From: Bin5 sp965208965
GTDB lineage: Bacteria > Chloroflexota > Anaerolineae > Caldilineales > Caldilineaceae
Direction of reading: 5' to 3'
Assembly (NCBI GenBank): GCA_965208965.1
Contig: OZ242384.1
Coordinates: forward strand, 2,790,001 to 2,854,000
DNA: 64,000 nucleotides
Shown here: piece by piece, positions 53,248 through 60,198 of the stretch
Layout: each line of letters begins with the position of its first letter
Numbering within the stretch: the first letter of the stretch is position 1
Translations under genes and position numbers: made by a program
The notes under the pieces: generated by a model
What the model was told of the DNA's origin: nothing
The model's input: only the letters and a program-made list of their open reading frames with translations
Database searches by the model: none

Positions 53248-53661
53248 TTGGCAAATTCGGCGATGTTTGAAGGGCTTGTGTTCGATGAACGCCGAAATGC
53301 GGCGCAGGTGAAACTCGTGGGCCAGCGCGCCTGCTACGTCGTCGACGAGGATGGCTTCCTCCGCCACATCGACGCCGCGAAGGTGGACCAGCAGGTGCTC
53401 GAGTTCCTGAAGGGTCAAGTCGACGAGCACCGAGATCTGGCCGTGACCGGCGTGATGGATCTGATGGGCAAAGACGACATCTTTACCAAGGCTGCCGTGG
53501 AATCTTCCATTGACAACATCGACCAGGCGGTTGGTCAGGCGATTCCTGAGCAGTCGCGGCAGTGGCTGGGGATGATGGGCTTCCGCGTCATCATCGATGA
53601 TCAGGGCGAGGTCGTGGATATCGAAATGCCCGCCGGTGAGATTGAAGAGGACGACTATTGA
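53248..53661 (+). CDS. Conserved hypothetical protein, Chloroflexi-type
   Basis: 137 residues. Cytosolic, acidic, no signal or membrane segment. GLVFDERRNAAQVKLVGQRACYVVDEDGF near the N-terminus (quoted here in general form) forms an alternating strand pattern, followed by KDDIFTKAAVESSIDNID and MGFRVIIDDQGEVVDIEMP. I recall similar proteins only from Chloroflexi; no function is known. TTG 53248 with GGAGA 6 nt upstream is preferred; ATG 53263 is possible. Confidence 0.75.
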   Translation: MANSAMFEGLVFDERRNAAQVKLVGQRACYVVDEDGFLRHIDAAKVDQQVLEFLKGQVDEHRDLAVTGVMDLMGKDDIFTKAAVESSIDNIDQAVGQAIPEQSRQWLGMMGFRVIIDDQGEVVDIEMPAGEIEEDDY

Positions 53662-53670
53662 ACCGGGTGC

Positions 53671-53707
53671 GGGGAGAAGGGTTGGAATCCTGGACACCCT
53701 CCTCCCC
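53671..53707. terminator. Imperfect bidirectional hairpin between convergent genes
   Basis: GGGGAGAAGGGT (53671-53682) pairs with ACCCTCCTCCCC (53695-53706) with one mismatch. It lies between convergent stops, where a bidirectional terminator is expected, but no T-run flanks it. Confidence 0.35.
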
Positions 53708-53716
53708 CAGGTAGTC

Positions 53717-55624
53717 TCACTTCTTGAGGTGCCAGTCGGGATCGGTGAGCGCCTCGTAGACGACCCCGCCTTCGACGTTGCGCGGCATGGGCAACCCCAG
53801 CAGGTAGCAAAGCGTTGGGGCGACGTCGACCGCCCGCACCTGTCCCGTCAATGCCAGCCCTTCCTTGACGCCCGGTCCGGACAGGATGAAGGTGCAATGC
53901 TGTCCGGCGATGCCAAAGCTCACCGAGGGCAGCTGTTTGCCGTGCGCGCCGTCGAACTCCGGCCGCAGTGCGTAGACCACGTCCCCTGTCGTATCGCCCC
54001 ACAGGTTGACCATCTCAGCGTCCTCTCGCGTCAGCGCCAGCGCGAACGGATGACGGCCCGTGGCTGGGTCGGTGTAGGCGTGCAGCGCGGCGATGATTTC
54101 AAGCTGTGTGTCCTTATACTCTTCTGGCGACACGATCCCGTCCGGCTCGCGTCCCTCCAAATTGATGAACACGTGCACCAGGCCCACCGACGCAGCCCGT
54201 GTACGCGACCAGTCCACTGCCCTCTTCCCGTCTTCTTTCTTATAGACCAGTAGACCTGCCTCTTCCAGAACCTCATCGATCTCTATCGCCCGGAACTGGT
54301 TGGGCGTGCCCCCGTGATCCGAGACGAGACAGATGAGCGTCTCCTCGTCCGCGATCGCCGCGACGCGGCCGATCATATTGTCAATGGAGCTGTAGGTGCG
54401 GACCACGCCGTCCAGGCAGCGCTGCTGCGTCTCCACGTCGGCGCCGCTGAACTCTTCGGCCTGCCCAAGGAAAAAGTGACTGGTGTAGTCCGACGCATGG
54501 GTTTCGATGAAAAGCATCTTCCAGTCGTCGCGGCTGGTCGTGAGATAGTCGGCCACGTCGGCCAGGCGTTCGTGGTGGAAGTCGAGCAGCTCAAAGTACG
54601 TGTCGTCGTCCATGATGCCCAGTGCGTCTCGGGCGGGGTTCTGCAGGAAGTTACCCACGTGTTGGTCGATCTCATCGGCCGCTTCTAGCGGCATCGTGTA
54701 GCCGCCGGCCGGCCAGATCTGGGGTACGAACAGCTCGAAAGCGTCGGCTTCTGCGGTGAGGTTGACCAGCTTCATGCGCACGTAGCCGCTGATCTCCTCG
54801 GCATCGATCTCGAACTGGTCCAGCCACCAGTCGCTCCAATCGCCCATCCCCAGTTCTGTAACCGCGCTGTCCCCGTCGCGCGCCCGGCACACGCGCACTC
54901 GGTCGTAGCCGTTCTCCCCGGAGGCGTAGATCAGTCCGTGAAACGTCTTGGGCGTGCCTTCCTCGCCCCGCAACATGAAATCGCGGCCGCGCGCCAGGGG
55001 CTGGATCGTCAATTCCACCTCTTTGGGCGGGCGGCTTGAAGGCGGTAGATTTGTCCAATTCCCGGCCTCGTTGATTGTCACGGGATCGACGTCGGAGCCG
55101 GTCTGCAAAGCACTCGGGTCCAGGGTCTCCGGGTCGCGCTGGCCCCCAATCGTCCTGCGCTCCCATTTGCCGGCGACGAATAGGTGATAGCCAGCGATCT
55201 GGTGATGGTTGGAAACGCCGGGGCCGGTGCCCTCTACCTGAACACCGCTGGTTACTGTCGGAGGCCACGACATCTCCCATTTGACCAGCAACGGCCTGCC
55301 CCCGGCCCGCTCCACCGTGTTCCAAAGGTATTCCGCTCGCGATAGCTCAGTGTTGACGCCCCACACCGTCTCATCGAGTGGAGCGCCCAGCTTGCGGATG
55401 TTGAAGTCCATCACACCGTGGTTCCCAGGCCAGGCGCCCGTGGACGTGGCGGTCCAGCCTGGCGGCGTCAAGGTGGGGAAAACGCCGATCATGGGGCGGT
55501 ACACGCCCCGAGTTATCAGCTTGCCAAGATTGGGCATGTGGCCCCCGTTTACCATGTTTATCACCAATTCCATGGCGGCGCCGTCCATACCGATCAGGAT
55601 TGCGCGCCGTGCCGGGCTTTGCAT
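53717..55624 (-). CDS. Alkaline-phosphatase-superfamily hydrolase (type I phosphodiesterase/nucleotide pyrophosphatase)
   Basis: 635 residues. Metal- and nucleophile-site pattern: IGMDGAAMELV, then FPTLTPPGWTATSTG with the likely Thr nucleophile, HASDYTSHF, and LVSDHGGTPNQF; final His near FDGAHGKQL. The family cleaves phosphodiester or pyrophosphate bonds. No clear export signal is seen. AAAGGAGAG precedes the ATG. Probably monocistronic. The substrate is unknown. Confidence 0.88.
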   Translation of the reverse strand: MQSPARRAILIGMDGAAMELVINMVNGGHMPNLGKLITRGVYRPMIGVFPTLTPPGWTATSTGAWPGNHGVMDFNIRKLGAPLDETVWGVNTELSRAEYLWNTVERAGGRPLLVKWEMSWPPTVTSGVQVEGTGPGVSNHHQIAGYHLFVAGKWERRTIGGQRDPETLDPSALQTGSDVDPVTINEAGNWTNLPPSSRPPKEVELTIQPLARGRDFMLRGEEGTPKTFHGLIYASGENGYDRVRVCRARDGDSAVTELGMGDWSDWWLDQFEIDAEEISGYVRMKLVNLTAEADAFELFVPQIWPAGGYTMPLEAADEIDQHVGNFLQNPARDALGIMDDDTYFELLDFHHERLADVADYLTTSRDDWKMLFIETHASDYTSHFFLGQAEEFSGADVETQQRCLDGVVRTYSSIDNMIGRVAAIADEETLICLVSDHGGTPNQFRAIEIDEVLEEAGLLVYKKEDGKRAVDWSRTRAASVGLVHVFINLEGREPDGIVSPEEYKDTQLEIIAALHAYTDPATGRHPFALALTREDAEMVNLWGDTTGDVVYALRPEFDGAHGKQLPSVSFGIAGQHCTFILSGPGVKEGLALTGQVRAVDVAPTLCYLLGLPMPRNVEGGVVYEALTDPDWHLKK

Positions 55625-55900
55625 CTCTCTCTCCTTTTACGGGTTGCGAATGGTTTGATGGACCGCCCGATCCGTCTGGCGGTCCCACGTTGTTCATGCA
55701 GAAGGATATGGACATTCATCATAACTTGCAACCGGTTGGAATCCACAAAGCAGGCCGGGGAGAGTGGGAAATCGGCTGTCATCTCTTCCTGGGCCATCCG
55801 GTCCGACTGACCGGTTCCGCAGAAACGCTTGCCTTTGTGCTACAATTCGTCTGGCGTATAATTCTTTCACTTCCTCTCCGGCGCCCCATTTGGAGGCTCT

Positions 55901-57793
55901 ATGCACGCTGGTCATCAGCAAAAACTGGGCGGCAGACGCCGTAAGAAAAGGGAGAATTCGACTCCCACGGCCCTGCCGCGGCTCTGTCTGATACTCACTG
56001 TTCTGACAGTCCTGATAACGCTGGCCGGCGGGCAGATCTTTGCCCAGTCAGGCTTCGTGCCCTTTTCGAATAGCATCATCGGCCTCGATGTGTCACCAGA
56101 TGATGCCGCCATCGTTGTGGCCGGCACACTCAACGTGCCCGTGCCCGCGGGAATCTATCGCAGCACCGACGGGGGCCACACGTGGAGCCGGGCCAACGTG
56201 GACCTGCCGCCCGATACATCTGTCGCCTCCATTCGTTTCGATCCGCAGGATGGAAACCGTGTACTGGCTGCGGACGGCGGGGTCGGCAATCTGTTCATTA
56301 GTGATGACGGCGGCCTGAGCTGGCGGCAGGAACAATCGATCAATCAGGTGCTCACGCCCAACAGCGGCATCGGCCGTCTTTTCACGCGCATAGAAGACGG
56401 ACTGACCGTCTTCTATGCCGGTACCCGCTACGACGGTGTCATCCGCAGCCTTGACGGCGGCTTGAGCTGGGAGTGGTACGGCGAAGGCCTGACCGGGAGC
56501 GCCCTGCGCGTGCGCGCCTTTGCCGATAAGGACGGCGCCCTCTATGCCGGCACGCACGACGGCGTCTGGCGCCTGACAGCGGACGCCCCCACCTGGCAGC
56601 GAGTCGACCTGCCGGCAGGCATAATCGCGCGCGGGATGACGATCCTGGACGGACGCTTGTATGTGGGTACTTTCGCTTCAGGCCTTTACATGAGCGACGA
56701 CGGCTACAATTGGATCCAGGACCCCTCCTTCCCGGCTGGGGTTGTCATCTACGACTTGACCGTCAGCGGACCGGAGGTAGTTGTCGGCACCAATGTGGGA
56801 CTCTGGTCCCGGACCCTGCCGGACTGGACGCGGGTGACAGTCAACGAGGCCGCCTATACCAACCCGGTTTTCCGGCTGGCCTCTTCATCTACATTTGTCG
56901 GCGTCACCTACGCGGGAACCGAGCAGGACGGCGTGCTGCGAACGATTGACAGTGGTGCCAGTTTTCTGTCTTCGGCCCAGATAACGCCCATCAATCCGGC
57001 CGAGCTGGACAGAGTGCTGACGCCAACGCCGACCTTGTCGCCAACGGCCGCGGCAGCGCCGCCTCCTTCCGATACGCCCACCCCCACCGCGACGCCGTCG
57101 GTCATAGCTACGCCCGATCCAGGCGTCCCCACGGAAACACCAACGGCTACAAGCACACAGACCGCAACGCCGGATCCCAACGCGCCGACCGCTACGCCAA
57201 CCGCGACATCGGATCCCCATGCGCCAACCGCTGCGCCTGTAGAGGAGTGTACGCCTGTCGCGCTGCACTTGCCTGTGGAAACGCCGTCCGCCACCGCCAC
57301 GGCGACCCCTGGTCCCGATCCGAATGCCCCCACGGTTGCGCCGACAGCCTCGGCTACAGTGACCGCAACGCCGGATCCAAATGCCGCCGCGGCAACGCCA
57401 ACGGCCACTGCGACGCCTGACCCCAATTCGCCAACCGGTGCACTGCCGGTCGAATGTACGCCGGTCCCCACACCGGACCCCAATGCGCCCACCGAGACGC
57501 CGTCGGACGATTCACCGTCCGCGACGCCGGATCCCTCCTCCAGCGCTACCGGAACCCCGCCGCCCGCCCCCCTGACCGAGGGCACTGCAACAAGCGCCCC
57601 GACCCCTACGGAGGGCGGAGTGCAGTCCACGGCGACAGCGACAGCCACCTCTGTGAGTTCAGCCAACGTCAACGATAGGCTTGCGCAGATACCGCCGATC
57701 TGGATAGGCGGCGCCGCGGTCTTCTTCCTGCTGATTCTGGTTGCCGGCGTTTCGGTTGCACGCGACGGGGGCTCCGGCAACGAAGAGTTATGA
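55901..57793 (+). CDS. Membrane-anchored beta-propeller protein on a Thr/Pro stalk
   Basis: 630 residues. An N-terminal hydrophobic segment (28-48) acts as signal or anchor. Residues 50-360 form an Asp-box/BNR propeller: boxes at 88-95 (STDGGHTW), 134-141, 183-190, 265-271 and a degenerate one at 348-355. Residues 374-590 are a Thr/Pro/Ala stalk with repeats like ATPDPNAPTATPTAT; single cysteines occur in two VE(E)CTPV segments. A C-terminal helix (about 599-619) follows. The propeller is thus held away from the membrane on a glycosylatable stalk. Ligand unknown. Its stop overlaps the MurE-type start (ATGA). Confidence 0.85.
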   Translation: MHAGHQQKLGGRRRKKRENSTPTALPRLCLILTVLTVLITLAGGQIFAQSGFVPFSNSIIGLDVSPDDAAIVVAGTLNVPVPAGIYRSTDGGHTWSRANVDLPPDTSVASIRFDPQDGNRVLAADGGVGNLFISDDGGLSWRQEQSINQVLTPNSGIGRLFTRIEDGLTVFYAGTRYDGVIRSLDGGLSWEWYGEGLTGSALRVRAFADKDGALYAGTHDGVWRLTADAPTWQRVDLPAGIIARGMTILDGRLYVGTFASGLYMSDDGYNWIQDPSFPAGVVIYDLTVSGPEVVVGTNVGLWSRTLPDWTRVTVNEAAYTNPVFRLASSSTFVGVTYAGTEQDGVLRTIDSGASFLSSAQITPINPAELDRVLTPTPTLSPTAAAAPPPSDTPTPTATPSVIATPDPGVPTETPTATSTQTATPDPNAPTATPTATSDPHAPTAAPVEECTPVALHLPVETPSATATATPGPDPNAPTVAPTASATVTATPDPNAAAATPTATATPDPNSPTGALPVECTPVPTPDPNAPTETPSDDSPSATPDPSSSATGTPPPAPLTEGTATSAPTPTEGGVQSTATATATSVSSANVNDRLAQIPPIWIGGAAVFFLLILVAGVSVARDGGSGNEEL

Positions 57794-59547
57794 CGCCGAA
57801 TGTCCCGAATGCTGCCGACTCGGAGACTGAATCCTCCTCCACCGCTCTTCCCGTAGCGGCGAACGCCGAAGCCAGGGATCTGGCAAGCCTGATGGCAAGC
57901 CTCCCGGAGAATTTGCGCGTCCCCGGTGCCGCGGCCCTGCCGGCGGTTGCCGTGCGCCGCATCACCGAGGACAGCCGCGAGGTGGACGCGGATACGCTCT
58001 TCGTCGCGGTCGAAGGCCTGCAGCAGGACGGGCATTGCTTCATTCCCCAGGCCGTTGCTGCCGGCGCCGCGGCTGTGGTGGGCAGCTGCCCTCTGGCCCG
58101 GCTTGAAGAACGCAACTGGTGGCCCCGGCACGCCCGCACACCTTATATTCAGGTGACCGACAGCCGGGAAGCCCTGGCCTGGCTCAGCGCAGCCTTTTAC
58201 GGTTACCCCAGTTGCGATCAAACTGTCATCGGGGTCACCGGCACTGACGGCAAGACGACGACCTGCTCGCTGCTGGAGGCGATTCTGAGCCGCGGCGCCG
58301 GTGTGGGTCTCATTACAACGGTCGGCGCGCGCATCGCCGGCATTGAGCAGGAGACCGGGCTCCATGTGACGACGCCCGATGCGCCGACCGTGCAGGCGTT
58401 TCTGGCGCAAATGCGTGCAGCGGGCTGCGGCTACGCCGTCGTCGAAAGCACCAGTTTCGGTCTGGATCAGAAACGGGTGGCAGCCGTTTCCTATGACGTG
58501 GCCGCGCTGACGAACATAACCCATGAGCACCTGGACATTCACGGCTCCTTTGAAGCGTACCGGGAGGCGAAGTTCCTGCTCTTCCGGACCCTGTTTCACT
58601 CCGAGCGCAAGCCGGGTGTGCCCCGCGTCGCTGTCTTTAACCTGGATGACGGCAGTTGCCAGCCTCTGCAGGAGGCGCTGGCTGAAGAGAGCGCGCGCAA
58701 CCACGCAGCCGGCGTCAGCACCTATATATATAGTGTAGCTGATCCGAGCGCCGACGTTTACGCCCGGCACGTCGAATATCTGCCTGAAGCTACCCGCTTT
58801 GAACTCGTCTGGCCGGGGGGAACCCTGCCAATGGAGACTCGGTTGATAGGTGAGTTCAATGTGTCCAATATACTGTGCGCGGCTGCAGCGGCTCTTGGGC
58901 TCGGAATCGCCCCTGAGCAGATTCGGCAGGGCGTTGCCTCGCTCTCCGCTGTCCTGGGGCGCATGCAGCGTATGGACTGCGGGCAGGATTTTTTGGCTGT
59001 GGTGGACTTCGCCCATTCGCCTGCCAGCCTGGAACGCGCTTTGGAGACGCTGCGCCCGCTGGTAGCCGGAGATTCCGGTAATGCTGGCGGCAGATTGATC
59101 GCCATCTTTGGCTGCGCGGGCCTGCGAGACCGGGGCAAACGTCGGCTGATGGGTCAAGTGAGCGGACGGCTGGCCGACTTCACTGTTATCACCGCGGAAG
59201 ATCCCCGGACAGAAGATCTGGAGGAGATTAACCGGGAGATCGCGGCTGGCGTGCGCGAGGGTGTCGAAGGCGCTGTTGTAGGGGATGACGAGCAGGCGCA
59301 CAACAGTATCGAAAGTGCCCGGCAGACCGGGACGCAACCTGAGGCCGCCTCTTCCTACTATGCGGTTGTTCCCGATCGCGCCGAAGCCATCCGCTTCGGT
59401 GTGGAGATGGCGCGCGCCGGCGATGTCGTAGCCTCGTTTGGCAAGGGCCACGAACGCAGCATGTGCTATGGCGATACCGAGTACCCTTGGAACGAACAGG
59501 AGGCGATGCTGTCCGCCCTGCGCGCCCGCAAAACTGCAGCGGCTTGA
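57790..59547 (+). CDS. murE: MurE-type UDP-N-acetylmuramyl-tripeptide synthetase
   Basis: 585 residues. Mur-ligase adding the third amino acid of the peptidoglycan stem peptide. Domain 1 has RRITEDSREVDADTLFVAV, domain 2 the P-loop GVTGTDGKTTT (148-158), TNITHEHLDIHGSFEAY, and domain 3 with TAEDPRTEDL in the place of the DNPR motif that marks meso-diaminopimelate enzymes, and FGKGHERS. The N-terminus is longer than usual by about 40 residues, partly low-complexity. Cotranslated with the propeller protein rather than with a dcw cluster, so a paralogous Mur ligase (amidation or other) is an alternative. Confidence 0.88.
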   Translation: MTPNVPNAADSETESSSTALPVAANAEARDLASLMASLPENLRVPGAAALPAVAVRRITEDSREVDADTLFVAVEGLQQDGHCFIPQAVAAGAAAVVGSCPLARLEERNWWPRHARTPYIQVTDSREALAWLSAAFYGYPSCDQTVIGVTGTDGKTTTCSLLEAILSRGAGVGLITTVGARIAGIEQETGLHVTTPDAPTVQAFLAQMRAAGCGYAVVESTSFGLDQKRVAAVSYDVAALTNITHEHLDIHGSFEAYREAKFLLFRTLFHSERKPGVPRVAVFNLDDGSCQPLQEALAEESARNHAAGVSTYIYSVADPSADVYARHVEYLPEATRFELVWPGGTLPMETRLIGEFNVSNILCAAAAALGLGIAPEQIRQGVASLSAVLGRMQRMDCGQDFLAVVDFAHSPASLERALETLRPLVAGDSGNAGGRLIAIFGCAGLRDRGKRRLMGQVSGRLADFTVITAEDPRTEDLEEINREIAAGVREGVEGAVVGDDEQAHNSIESARQTGTQPEAASSYYAVVPDRAEAIRFGVEMARAGDVVASFGKGHERSMCYGDTEYPWNEQEAMLSALRARKTAAA

Positions 59548-59655
59548 AATCTGTAATCAGTGGGTCGTAGATACCACGGCTCGTCCACCTCTGCCTGAAC
59601 TGCGATCTGCGGGCATATACTGAGGCCACACCTCGCGCCCCCAGCCCCGCCGCCC

Positions 59656-59682
59656 CTGACCACCGACCACTGCCGTTCCGCC
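59656..59682 (+). repeat. Dispersed intergenic repeat (GACCACCGACCACTGC motif)
   Basis: Matches 41965-41991 in 26 of 27 bases. Confidence 0.7.
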
Positions 59683-59744
59683 TAGCCCCTGCCCTTCCCG
59701 TCCGCTCACGCGCCAACTCCGCCATACCTCTCAATCTCCGGTAG

Positions 59745-59765
59745 GGGCAGGCCTTGTGCCTGCCC
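59745..59765. repeat. REP-like palindrome
   Basis: GGGCAGGC (59745-59752), loop CTTGT, GCCTGCCC (59758-59765). The flanking form GTAGGGGCAGGCCTTGTG is reminiscent of extragenic palindromes I know from other Chloroflexi-type genomes; copy number cannot be judged here. Confidence 0.55.
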
Positions 59766-59788
59766 TCCTGGCCCAGCCCAGCCACGTT

Positions 59789-59842
59789 CTGACCACTGCC
59801 CTTCCACCGACCACTGCAGTTCCACCGACCACTGACTACTGC
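59789..59842 (+). repeat. Array of ACCGACCACTG units
   Basis: CTGACCACTGCC, CACCGACCACTGC and CACCGACCACTGAC follow each other, sharing the core of the repeats at 41965 and 59656. Confidence 0.6.
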
Positions 59843-60198
59843 CGAGTACGTATTGAGTACGGAAAATGTTGTTCTTTCGCCCTAACTCTGGAGCCGGGGC
59901 GTCTATCTGTGTCTCAAATGTCAGTTTTGTGTCTCCTCGCGACCTATTGTAAGATGTAAGGAAATCTTTGACAGTGCCCGACTCGTCTCAGTTCCGACCG
60001 TCTCGACGAGTCAAAAGGCGGGCCGTCAGGGCAATAAGCACAACCTCTGTTCAAGTACGACCAGAGCGCAACTTTAGGCATTGTCTTTCCGAACTGATCG
60101 TGATATAACAATGCCAACAGTGATCGGCTGACGCGCCCGCGCCGCGCCGCAGGCGTCTATCTGCATTTTATTGTTACGCACCCAAAAGGAGGCGGCTC

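Larger units (their letters stand above)
59548..60198. other. Repeat-rich intergenic stretch
   Basis: No gene is seen. Contains a one-mismatch copy of the repeat at 41965 (59656-59682), a REP-like palindrome (59745-59765), a three-part GACCACTG array (59789-59842), two copies of GGCGTCTATCTG (near 59898 and 60148), and two TGTGTCTC boxes near 59907 and 59927 that resemble insertion-sequence ends without any transposase. Confidence 0.55.

Noticed and set aside
56908..59451. Long 847-codon minus-strand open frame across the propeller and MurE genes
   Set aside because: It is antisense to two genes with clear domain motifs; its translation has no family resemblance and is the usual by-product of GC-rich codon use.
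59898..59935. TGTGTCTC boxes as insertion-sequence end
   Set aside because: They resemble ends of some transposons, but no transposase or second end was found nearby.
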